Origin: Ectocarpus siliculosus
Taxonomy: Eukaryota > Sar > Phaeophyceae > Ectocarpales > Ectocarpaceae
NCBI GenBank assembly: GCA_000310025.1
Contig: FN649742.1
Span: 4,605,600 to 4,669,599 of the forward strand
Direction of reading: 5' to 3'
Length of the DNA: 64,000 bases
Below the pieces are notes generated by a model, which searched no databases, was not told the DNA's origin, and saw only the letters and a list, made by a program, of their open reading frames with translations. Shown in pieces: positions 39,306 through 50,923 of this stretch. Position 1 is the stretch's first letter, and each line of letters starts with the position of its first letter. The translations under genes were made by a program, and so were the position numbers.

Positions 39306-39445
39306 TGGCACAGAAAAAGAGAGAAAAAAAGAGAGAAAAAAAAAAAAAAAGGACAAAGAGAAAAAAAAGGAGAAAAAATAAAAATGGAAACCGTAAGGAG
39401 AAGAGAAAATAAATGAAAATAAAATGAAAAAATGAAAAAAAAGGG
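39306..39445. repeat. A/G-rich low-complexity tract
   Basis: Runs of AAAAAGAGAG and AAAATGAAAA. It lies 3' of the truncated RT (which is on the minus strand), so on the element strand it is T/C-rich and is not a poly-A tail of that element. Confidence 0.85.
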
Positions 39446-39647
39446 CGAGGACAAAGAGGGACTAGGCCGAAAATAACAGGAAGTATGAGGCAGAACAAGG
39501 CACACGGTGGAGAGACCACTAACGAACAAGCAAACACGCAAACACGGCCACCAACCAGCGATACATTGTAATGGTACGAAATCACTACTACTGGGGGGTT
39601 GGTGCAATGGTGCAGCGTTGGGGGGGGGGGAATTGGCGAAAAGAAAT

Positions 39648-41140
39648 TCAATCCGGCACGTGTCGTGCCACTCGGTCCGTCTCTTCTCGTTTGCTTTCTT
39701 CCCTCGCCGTCTCGTCCGTCTCCTGCCCCCCTCCCGCCGCATTGGTTGTTGGCTTGTGGTTTCGTTTGAGCGCTCGTTGTCGGCTGGCCTCTTCTTCCTT
39801 CTCGTGCCAGGAGGTCATGAACCTCTCAGCTCCCTGCAGCACCGCCGCATGCCAGGGTACTCCCCCCTCCACCTTCGCGGCTTCCGTCCACCTTGACTTC
39901 GGTGCCGTGTCTTTCGGTACGGGAATTCCGAGACAACTTGGGTCGGTTTTCGTAGATCCGTGGTCGGCCCCGAAGGCCTTCAGGTCGTCGAGCACACACT
40001 TCGGCCAGTTCTGTTCTTGTCCCCCCCTACGTGGCTTCTCCCCCCCCGCCAGCTCGCCGAGCATCAGTCGTTTCGGGAGTCGCCCGTCCGGCTGCCTTGC
40101 CAGTGCTCCCGCGAACATTAGGCGTCGTTGTCGGATCGTGGCTTCAACGCTCTGGCATTCGACCCTCTTCAGCGTCTGGGCGTACGAGAGCTGCCGGTAG
40201 GTGTCTTTCTTGCGCTTGTACCCGATAACTCGAAGGAGCAGTCGGTGGTGTGTCGACCGCAGCGTCTGATAGTGGCCGCTGAGTGGTGACCATGTCATGC
40301 AGCCGTACAGCAGTGCCTCCATCGCCTCCGCCTGGAGGAGGCGGATCTTGAGTCGGAATAGCGCTTTCGGTCTGTCGAAGAGCTCCTGGCCATATCGCCT
40401 GAGGCACGCCCACGCTCCTCTGCTCCTGTAGCTGATCTCCCGGGTGAGGTCACCATGTTCGTTGACGACGCCACCGAGGTATCGGAACTCGGTCGTCTGG
40501 GCGTATTTCTGTCCCGCGGCTTCGATAGTCAGTGGTGGAGGAGGAGGCGGGGGGGACTGTGATGTTGCAGTCGGCTTGTCCTTCGCGCGCATCAAGAGCG
40601 TCTCCGTCTTCTTCTCCGACACCGTTAGCCCGAACTCTCCGAACACCTCAACGATGATGGTCATCATTCTCGCCAGTCCTTCTGCAGACCTCGATACGAC
40701 GCCGGCATCATCGGCATACAGCATCCCCCATACTGCCCTCCGTACTCGGTCAAGGGGTGTCTCCTCCCCCCCCCCCGCTTCCGTCTTCCCCTCCTCCAAG
40801 CACACCAGATTCCGCAGAACAACATCATCCTCGCTGAATCGGATAACGACGACCTCGAGGACCTCGGCGAAGAAGATGTTGAACAGCAGTGGGGATAGCA
40901 CACATCCTTGTCGCACACCCTGTGTGACGAAGAACCAGTCCGATAGTTCTCCGTCGTCCATGCGCACCCGGGCCCGCATTCCATCGTGGAATTGGCGGAT
41001 GACTTTGATTAGCTTCGCGGGAATCCCGGCCCTGGCCAGCACCTTCCATAGCATCTCTCGGTCCACCGAATCATACGCCTTCTTCTTCAAGTCGACGAAG
41101 CACATGTAGAGCGGGTCAACGACAAAATCGGGGAGAAAAC
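39648..41140 (-). pseudogene. 5'-truncated non-LTR retrotransposon reverse transcriptase
   Basis: An open frame of 485 codons from ATG 41105. It begins just before RT motif A ([12 protein letters not shown]). [16 protein letters not shown] (63-78) is the template-grip motif and YADD (130-133) the catalytic pair. A thumb-like region and a degenerate C-terminal tail follow. This arrangement is that of LINE-type (non-LTR) elements. The endonuclease and RT motifs 0-2 are absent; upstream of 41140 the frame closes, so this is a typical 5' truncation. Motif A has one Lys more than usual (three AAG codons in a row), which changes the spacing of the first catalytic Asp and may inactivate it. A proline run (about 185-191) looks like later expansion. 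Confidence 0.9.
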
Positions 41141-43777
41141 TGTTCTTCCTACCCTACCTACCCTTGGTTGTGTCGGCCTACGGCAGCCACCGACAGCAGT
41201 ATACCTCTCGGAAAGTGCCGCCTTCTTCGTCTTTACGGCAAAATCAAAGCACCGATGCCTCATGTCGTAGCAATGATATGCCGGTCGAACAATGGCAGCT
41301 GCACCTACCGTATGCATATATATGCCGATGCTCCCGGTGCATGAAAAATACAAACGACGGTTGCCGAGGGCTACGCTTCTAAAAGAAGTTATTTTTGTTG
41401 CCGCCGGTTAGCGTGCAGGGGCTTCCATCTCGAGAGCGTTCAAGGCTTCCGTCGCCATGTTTCCTATAGGTTCCAGTGTCGTACAACCTATACCGACTTT
41501 GGGTGAACAACAAATCGTTGTGAATCGCCGGCGTTGATGTTTCGACAATATAGTCTAGCAGCAGCAGCATCTTCGCACAAAAAGAACGAAACACACGAAA
41601 AAAAGAACATTTTTCCGACTTGCCTTGAATGCCTACCGCAGGGCGCAGGGCCCTTCTTTTTGCAGCCATAGAGAGCCCAAAACAGTCGGCACACGTGTTT
41701 GGCTCGTGGGATATCCTCCGCCACCACCGCCGCCAGCTGCTCCATACCCCGCTCGGCGCCTCACCCCTGCATGTACATGTTGGACCTGCTGCTGTAGACT
41801 ATATGTAGACTACACTTGTCAACGTAGACTACATCCTCGTCTACTACTTACTCTCCACCGGTCGTTCTCCCGGCGAATGTGTAGGCTCATACATAGCTCT
41901 CACATGACGAAACACACAGATCCAGTGGCCAGCACGACTGTGAACACGGGATACACCACCGGGGGTCTTCAAAAGGCCGAAGATGAACCCAGGGCGTGCC
42001 AGATGAGGCGGGCGGTGAAATAACAACAGAACCGGACACTAAGAACTTAAAGAACCAGCACCACATTGGGTCTTTAGGTAGTTCTAGAACTGGTTCTTCT
42101 TTCCGGTGGTCCGGTCTCTTTGTCCCTTTGACCCTTTTCGACCCGGCGGCCCGGTCTTTCCGGTCTTGTGGTCTAACTGGTCTCATGTCTCTCAGTCTCT
42201 CTACCTAAGCATCTTATTAAATGAGGATTGTATATGTGATCCCAACTGCATGTCACCTGCCCGTCCGTGCTATTTTCCCGCTCGGACACTTCAAACGGGT
42301 TGTTGCTGTCGATCCAGTCAGTACCAAAGGTCCATCAATCCATCAGGACCCTCGTCGGCCAAACTGGAATGAGTCACCACAGTCAGTCACCATGGGCCGT
42401 CAAGGGTCGAAATTAGAATAGCCGTTCATGGGCCGCTCTTGGGCCGCTCTTGGGCCGTCATGGGTAATCAACCGCCCAATGGCTACGATTGGCCGCCAGT
42501 CAACCACCACCCGGCGGAGTTCCAAGAGCCGCCCAATCGTAACGACGTTGGTCCGCCATCTGATTATTATTGGAAGCGACGCTGGGGTCAGTAGTTTATG
42601 GTGATCCATGGGCCGCCACATTTATGTACCATGTCATCGAAACTACCTGTGGCACTGCAGAATGGGCCACCTCAAGGAGTAGTGCAGGGCCGCAAAGAAC
42701 GTGCAGTACCATCAAGCAACTCTCAACCTTCTCGATCCACAAGGGTGACGTTGAGCGTATGGAAATATCACTAGGCTACAGCAGCTGCGATGGTGGTACC
42801 TTCCAAATCCACCTGATCCTACATGTGCGTTCGATTCAAGCAGACCCACGAGCCTACCGCATCCAGGTCTAGTCTACACGTCTAGACTGCTGTACTTTCT
42901 CAGCGACAGCTTCATGCTGCCCGAATGAATTCTGGTATTTCTCGCTCGAGCTGCAATACATTTTTTAGTCGTGCAGTAGCTTCTCTGACACGCCCAGACC
43001 ACCCAACCACGGCACAGCAGTACAACAACTTCGCCGCATCTGGATGTACCACCAGTACATGATGACGCCTTCTCTTCAGTGCCCCCTGGTGTCGTTCGCA
43101 TTATTTGTGTTTCGTGAAGTGTTGTGTGTCAGCATGGATTCCAGGCAACGAGCGTACCCCTAGGGATGACTTTCAGAAACGATCACTTTGGCATCGTGCC
43201 CACTGTACGTTCACGAGACAAGAAGTATCTGACATTGGTGGTTGGAGTGCACTTCGAGAACATACAATGATCCACCCAAGCCAAAACTGCTGCTATCGCA
43301 CGTGTGCGCCAGCTCGCAAGAAAGAAAGATATGGACACGAAAAGGATTGCCAAGTCTTGGTCTATCAGTACGTTCTTGAAAAAAGTCCAAGAAAAATGTC
43401 AAACAAACCGACGAGGCATTCCGTGCTCCTGATGAGCTGTGTGACCGCTTAACTGATGAATATGCTGTCGGTATTCAATTCGTGCTACTCCTATTTTCCT
43501 GAATCCGTCAGGTCAGATGGTAAATGTTGAAAACAACCCCCCCTTTTCATCAAAGTTATCCCGGCTGCCCTCTCTACGCAGAAGGTCCCTCAGCATACTC
43601 CAATGAAGGCACTCGGTGATACGGAGAAGCATTGGGCAAATCATCGGTAAGTCCGCCATCAACATGCAGACTCTTTCGGGTTTCTACTGGTGCTTCAGCG
43701 GCTGGGTAGGCGACGGTATCGCGCAGAAGGCCAACATCCTGAACAACTACATTATCGCTCTCAAACCCATCAACATG
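41141..43777. other. No supported gene
   Basis: Only short ORFs. A GGGCCGCTCTT duplication lies at about 42430-42452. A plus-strand ORF (43105-43452) is Cys-rich without a motif I know. Nothing else is called. Confidence 0.45.
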
Positions 43778-46700
43778 TTAGGCAATGAGCCCCTCGTGAT
43801 AGATGGGTTCAAGGGTATCCTCTGAACCAGATTTTGTCCCATTCTCCGCCATTGCCGATTCATCGTCTGGATCATCAAAATTGTTTGCCGGTCCACTTTG
43901 CCGTTCCAACGGTGTTTCAGAGCCCTGAACGTGCTCCTCGATGAAGGCTTGTAGAGAAACGCGGTCGTTCGCAAGGTTTGTGATGGCGCTGTTTTCTGAC
44001 CCGGCGTCTAAACCCGTCTCTGTCGCTGCTTCTCCTTTACCAAGCCTCTCGCGCGGCGGGTCATTCTGTTCCACCAATGATAATTCAGAGTCCTCGACGT
44101 TCTCAGCACTGAGTGCCTCAGGGTACTCACGAGATTTCTGGAAAGCACCACCAGTATATTTCAAGCCGTCATCAAGAGCACCCTGTTTCGCTAGAACTGC
44201 TCCTGTTGCTGACGCTTCTTTTTGGTGCCGGCCGTTGTTTGGGAGTTCGATGCCGGCGCTATCCTCCGAGGTGGCATCTCGCTCAAGGTCTGCTTCCGAA
44301 CCGGCTTGGCCGTCGAGCGCTTCGCTTGGGGCACCTTCCTGTGCCAGTGGAAACTCTAATCCCTTTACGCGCTCCGTCATTCGTATATTTTGTTGCCGGC
44401 GGTCGTTTGACGGTGCTATGGCGGCGTCATCCTCCGAGGTGGCATCTCGCTCAAGGTCTAGTTCCAAGCCGGCTTGGCCGTCGACCGCTTCGCTTGATGC
44501 ACGCTCCTTTGTCAGTGGAACCTCCAAGCCCTTCACGCTCTCCGCCATGTCTCGATACGTTGGGTCATTCCGGACTTCGATGGTGCGCTCATCTTTTAAA
44601 CCGGCGTAGGCTTCCTTTTCCACCACCACCGCTGGCAAAGCATTGACCTCGTGTGTGTTGTAGTCTTCGAGCGCAGACTGCAACCCCTGAGTGCGTTGTC
44701 CAGGTGCAAGAGCCTCCTCGGGCATTTCACCGGTAGGAGTCGCTTCCGCGCCTTCCCTGCTTTCTACTCCCCTTTCCTCGGCAGGCACCCATGCTTTCTC
44801 CGCTTCGACCTCCATGGCTTGCACCGCCCAGGGTAGCTCCGGGTAGTGCGCTCCGCCGGCTCCTGCACCAGAGGAATCTTGCACACCAGAGATTGGGGCA
44901 TCCGTTCTCGTCTCCCCGGCAACTATCCTCTGCGGCCTTGGGTGCGCTGCAGCAGTTCCACTGCCGGCGGTAGTTGCAGCGCTGCTATCGACGCCTGTGT
45001 CTTCCTTCGTTTCCTTTGGGTCTTCAGCTTTGATTCGCTCCTATTAAATCAGGTGCAGGAGCAAATTGCGGCACAGCATTGAGGCAAACAAACAGAAGGT
45101 TATGTCTTGTGATATTAAAAATGGGGTTCGACGCCCCCGGGAGGAGATTCAGCACACCAAGAGTTCGCCAATACTTTCACACACTTGGTTCCATTTGTAT
45201 AAACGCATTCATCTACGTTGACGCGGACCTGGTTTCCGGGAAATCCCGGGACCTTCGCAGACTCTCGCAGAGTTCTCAAGCCCCCCTGTTATAAGTCTCT
45301 CTATACCCAGCAACACACAAAACACTCATGCGTGCCTGTCTTTCCTGTTCCGCTTGTTTTCGGCTTTGTTCGGCTTCCTCCGCTGCCCTGGCCGTTTCAA
45401 GCTCCTGCTTCTTCGATAAGGCCTCCTTCTCGCGCTTGACTTCTGCCGATTTCTCTTCGAAAGCTTTTCGCGCTCTCTCCTGCGCTTCCTCTCTCTGTTT
45501 TAATCAGGATGCGGGGAATCAGGGGGGCAGCATGAAGCATGTCGAAAAAGCGAAAGCGATGGAACTGCATTCGTGTCGCGTTTCCCGCCGATCGAAAAGG
45601 CTGGATATGGACGGCAACGCGGATGGTGTGTGGCACTATCGGCCCCAGTGAAGTCGAAATGAGGGGAAAACCCAACAAATGCTCTGCAAGCACGACAGCC
45701 GAAACCTTTGTAACAACCAAATCAAACCATCGAAGCCGCTTCACGGGGAAACCACCGACTCCTAGTATCGTTTCGACAACTATAGCCTTTTTTCGACGAA
45801 AATGGTGGCAAGCATCTCGGACGTATTGCGCCGTACCTGCTGTACTTGTTGGGCGTCCCTTGCTTTCGCAACTTCTTCTGAAGTGTCACGCTCGGCGTCA
45901 GCCTCCTTAAGCAGGTTGGCGTTGTTGTCCATGAAGCTATTCCTCGCGTCGTCGTCCATCTAAGGCGGGGTGGACGGACAAAGATAGCATACGGTAGAGA
46001 TAAAGACGGGGTGAAAAATACGAACAAGACCGGGGACGTTTCAGCGCTACAAAAGAGAACTCGCCCTTTCGTAGGGTCTCTGAGAAACTCCAGTGAACAA
46101 AGCAGGATGTTTTTTCGCCCCAAGATCGCCTGGAAAGAACGTCCCCCATTTACGGTTTAGTAGCGTCATTTTCGACGTATAAGCACATGGCCTTTTCTCG
46201 CGCAAAGTATGAGTTCGTGCCAAATCGTCGCCATTCCACTCACGGATTCTATGCGCTTGGTGACCAATGTAGTCGTCGCTGCTAGGCCTGCATTGAAGCC
46301 ATCCACGCATGCCTTGTGAACGGCAGGCCTTGGCACCTCCCGTTTCCTGCGGAAGGCGTGGTGTTGCATGTTCGAGGGACCTTCAAACGAGGGTACTACG
46401 GTAGGAATGCTTGGCTATTGTGCATTGCGCTGCGTACCCTTGGTAAGCATTCGCAGGACATCGCTTCAGCAGAGTGCATACGCATCCTCAACAAGAGAAA
46501 GACATCAAGTGCCCCCAACTTTCGTGTACCGATGCGTACACTCAGGCAGTGCACGCACAAGCCGATGGCTCACTGCGGTAAGGTTGGGTGGTCCAACCTT
46601 AACAAAGCAAAGTCTCGCATTAATTGCGCATAATTCGATGCCAACGAACCCTTGCAACCCAGATGGTAAATTGATGTCTTGCAATGTCTCCAAATATACA

Positions 46701-46814
46701 ATAAAAAGTACCCCGCTCACCGTTTATCGCATGCGCCGCCAAGGTGACTTGGAACAAGTCGACTCGTCCCATGAAAGGAACAAAGCTCGCTGCAGGTGAG
46801 GTTGAAGGCCTCAT
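43778..46814 (-). CDS. Gene C: coiled-coil protein with acidic 56-residue repeats, about 560 aa
   Basis: Exons on the minus strand: 46814-46721 (ATG at 46814), 46287-46244, 45959-45837, 45494-45336, 45040-43778 (TAA). Phases are 1,0,0,0 and the sum (1683 nt) is divisible by three. Donors are GTGAGC, GTGAGT, GTACGG and, for the fourth exon, GC (CAG/GCACGC), so the last intron would be GC-AG. The fourth exon is a Glu/Lys/Ala-rich coiled coil of 53 residues. The last exon (421 residues) is acidic and disordered and holds at least three diverged 56-residue units of the form V.GLE.PL...........LERDATSED. No catalytic domain, signal peptide or membrane helix is visible. A structural or scaffold role is only a guess. 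The first exon is the least certain. Confidence 0.6.
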
Positions 46815-49800
46815 CAAAGCCTTCCTGTAATAGCAGACACGAAAATGAATGAAAGAGGGTACAACAGGCGCAACAGACGCACGTGAACCCTTTCAGGCAT
46901 CCTTCCGTGTTCCTCTGATTTGTGTCAGGGTCATAGACTCAAAGTTGTTGTCCCTTGTGCCCGTGCTCCCGTTCGGCTAGTTATTTGAAAAGTCGGGCTA
47001 AGGTACCACCGAGCACCCCATGTGTTGAGCGCAAGCATAGGGAGGGCAAAATATGTCAGTGGAGCGCGAAAAAACACATAGTTGGCACTCCTGTTGCGTT
47101 TAGCCAAAGTTCAAGTCAGGTTCGGAAAGTTACCAGGCTTGTTGTTGCTGTTGTTTTGGGCTCATCTATTATGGATTCCAGTCTACACGATAGGTGTACA
47201 TGCATTTAGCGTGTCAGCCGGGGTTACATAGCAGGAGGGTCAACACCATCTTCTTCCTTTCCCTCACTTGTGTTTACTCACGACTATTCGTTTTCCACCC
47301 TGTACCTATCTAGTGTTATTTTTTTTCTTGAGAAAGTCGACCCCTCAATTTGGAGAGTCAAACGGTTTCGAGGTTACCAGCTGAACCACTGCGTCGCCTG
47401 CCAGAAACTCGTGTTCGATTGCCCCTGACTGTCGCTTGAGGTGAGAAAACTACATCAGAGAAACAATACTTTACACAATGCGTTGCAAACGATGCGATCC
47501 ACCTTGGGGCGACTTCTACATAGCAATCTCGACATCTCCATCGTAAGGGAAGCCACTGGTGTTGTAGAGGGCGACATGGAGATGACGGCATAGAAACATC
47601 TGTCACTATGGTATACAGTAGGGACTCGGAGACAAGAAACGTGGATTTCGGGTCTACACCAGGCTGAAGTTCTCATTGGCCGTTGAGTAGTCTACAGGTT
47701 ACTTATACAGAGCGGAGACCAGTAGTATCCTTGGTTGAGCTGTGTCCTTAATTTCCTATGATATTTTTCCCTTTTTCTTAACACCATTTTCTTCGACCGC
47801 GGTCTTGCTCTGTATCATTCGGTATCGTTACCCATATTTAGTATGTAGTGACGCGTAAGCCTAGATCCAGGGGTTCTGGGAGTGGCGACCATTTGGCGAG
47901 AGATACCGACACAGCAGTGTACAACTTTTCCTCTGTTTATTCTCAACATTCGCCACTTGCGCTAAATAGCTGTACTAATGAGGCAGTTTCCTCTCCTCCT
48001 TTGCACCTGGCAAACCCGGCCGATCTTGGGGCGAGGCAGGCTTCTCCTAGATTTTGCACAAGCTTCCGACGATGACACCTCGGCCTTGATCAAATCACAG
48101 ATGGTGCTGCACTGATCTCCGGCTGATCGAACGATGCCATCAGCGCATAGGGTGAGTGCAGCCCAGCTCGAGATCCTCGGCAAAAGTCTTCCCATCTCTT
48201 CAAGTAAACTGCTGTGTATTGACCGCCGAGCTCTCGCGGTCGCAATCGTACACCGATTGCTGTAGTACTACTGTATCTTAATTAAGGAACAACAAAAACA
48301 CACACAGAAAGACTTGTATCTTGCTCGAAATGTACCCCCCCCGCAGTCCGCAGAATCCCGAAGAGGAACAACATCGGTTCCACCGCGTACAAGTGTCGTT
48401 TCAGATTTCAGAACCCTATGTAATCACGCCGCGTTCTAGGTTGGGGAGGTTGGAGAGAGGAGAGACACAACAATACCAGCACCCACACCACACACGATCA
48501 ATGAGTGCGACCATGGATGGACCAAGGGCGGCTCGACGTCGACAGTTGGCCAACCTCTATCAGGCAAGTGCGTGGTTGACCTGCACTGAAAATGGCCTCG
48601 GTGGGGTGTGCAACCTGGAGTACCGTAATTGCTCCAAAGTGTCACCATTTGCACGAAAGCGCACACCATACAGAGCACCGCACGGTACCGTTCTTCGTTC
48701 CGCGACTGGACACCCTCGGTTGCGTCAAAGATAGCGCATGCCCACTGAAGTGAGTGCTTCGAAAGGTATGCCACACCCCGTAAAGGGAACCGAGAAAGTA
48801 TTGGACGTTAGACCCAGTTGTTCCCTCTTCGAGCCTCAGCTTCCGGAACTGGCCCCGTAAAGGGAACCGAGAAAGTATTGGACGTTAGACCCAGTTGTTC
48901 CCTCTTCCAGCCTCAGCTTCCGGAACTGGCCCATGGGCGGTGGACGTCGTATTGCACGACGTCACATGTTGCCTTAATTCATCACGTTAGCTTAACCTGC
49001 GCAAATAACTACAGCTCAGACCAACATCACGAAAACCGCACCGCAGTAGATGAGATCCCGCTGTACGATTTGTCGATGAGGATGGTTGAACAGTCATACT
49101 TTGAGAGCTGGGTAGATTCCATACCACACACACTACATTCCACACCATAGAGTAGTTTTAATTCAATAGCAACGTCCGTGTTAACCACCTGGCGAATTTA
49201 TAGACGTCAGTTGTAGCGGACAAGTCAAGTTCCCTGGAAGGGGACCAAAATTCGAAAAATGCACAACGCCAAAACGAAGCTCTCTACAACTTCATTTCTG
49301 AAAAATAAAAACTAAAGCTTTCCAAATGCCCGCGCCCGACCTAGAGAGCAAGCCATTTTGATGTAAACAGCGGAGGACAGCGAAGGCGTCATTTCAAACC
49401 CAGCCGAAGCCAGGATATTGTTTTATGTATGCTGCATGTCCCAAATTGATAATCGTGCACTCCTAAAGATCCGGCAGTCACCGTCTCAGAAGCCAGAGTC
49501 ATTTCATTATATCTGCTAAATCAGCCGGGTCACACAGGCAGGAGGCACCCCGGAACTTGCTTGTGGACCTTGCTATAGCCCTCTCAATCTCTCAATCCAC
49601 CAAGGACGAAACAAAGAAACAAAGTACACACACAGAATATGCAGATTCTTCCACCAGCATCATACTAACAGGAGGGGTCGCTAGATGAACATCTTGAATG
49701 TCTCACACCCCACCAGTCCAGCGGACGGGGGGGAGGGGGGGGGGGGGGGGTGTACTCATAGTCGTGCATGCCGTAGTCGTTAGACCATTGACCTCGTATC

Positions 49801-50923
49801 CCTACAAAGCCGGGACGGAGCACGCCGGGTTCTCACCGGACCAGGCTCTCACATCACCAAGCGCGAAGCGCCATGAGGTATTCGGCGAGTCGCATGAAGG
49901 GTGCGCTGCATCCTGCTAAAGGTGTTCGGCATCTTGTGATTACTTCCTTGCGTACGGATGACAGCTGCGTATGACCTAATTTACTTTCTGGTGCTTTCAC
50001 TTCCAGAGACAGTTGTTAACACTGTGTAACTGCCTCGAGGGTGCTTGACCATTTTAACACAATGTGGTGCGATTATCCCCTTTGCGCGGAGTGAGGGTCC
50101 TCGACCCCGCACAACATAATCTACTCGACCACCACCATTCATGGTATTATGTAGTCTTGGGAGGGGTAAAACGAGGGCGATTTGCTATTGCACATAAGTC
50201 CCGTAACCCAGGCAGGGGGCAGGATGCTGCTTAAATGAATACGTCTTACAGGTAGGTGGTTCGATATCTCGTGGAAACCTCCTTGTTTTTATCGTTTCAC
50301 ACGAGAGTTCGTTTTAACGGTAAGAATTCGAAGTCTTCGCAAGTGTGAAGAGTCCGAAAGCATGTGTTACTGTTCACCAGTCACATTCGTAGGAGAAAAT
50401 GAAAAAAAAGCTGTCTGGCAGTACACCTCCGTTAAATCGACGTTTGTGGCCACCGCCCAAGGTGCAACAAAGCATTTCGAGGGGGCAGCCAGAGAGGGCA
50501 CCACAATGATCAATACTGCGCCACCTCTTAGCTACTCGGAACGCACATTATCGTGATGTGTTGTTCAAGGATATCCCCCGACGGAAGAGTTTTCAACAGG
50601 CACGGAAACTAACCGCCCAGCGGTAGCAGCAGTGTCCTTCCTGGCAGTAGCATATGGCCACTGCTGTTGCACCATCTCTAGGCAGCTCGGATGCCTTACA
50701 GCTAGCGGGGTGAGTATTTTCTGGTCGCGTTCTGGCCGAAAGGGAACGGGTTTCCCACTAGCTTAGTTCCAACACGAGTTTTCAAGCAATCCCCCCGAAC
50801 TGCTGTTGCAGCTGTCGAGTGGCCGGAGGTATCGACAAGTAGCACAAGGCAGCAATTACCCCACCTCCACGCGTCGTTCGACATTCCTTTTCCTTTCTGT
50901 CACCGAATTCTAGGCCGGAAACG
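46815..50923. other. No supported gene (4.1 kb)
   Basis: Short ORFs only. A minus-strand ORF at 47962-48195 starts with ATG and has exon-like composition but no partner exon. The 77-bp tandem duplication at 48778-48931 and a G-run (about 49728-49750) are the clear features. Confidence 0.45.
48778..48931. repeat. 77-bp tandem duplication
   Basis: Two copies of a 77-bp unit starting CCGTAAAGGGAACCGAGAAAG, nearly identical (one GAG/CAG difference), so recent. Confidence 0.9.

Noticed and set aside
47340-47420. tRNA-like sequence on the minus strand (GTGGTTCAGCTGGTAACC)
   Set aside because: It resembles an A box, but there is no proper B box and the stems do not fold into a cloverleaf.
48321-48734. 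137-codon plus ORF
   Set aside because: No motif, no neighbouring exons, composition not coding-like.
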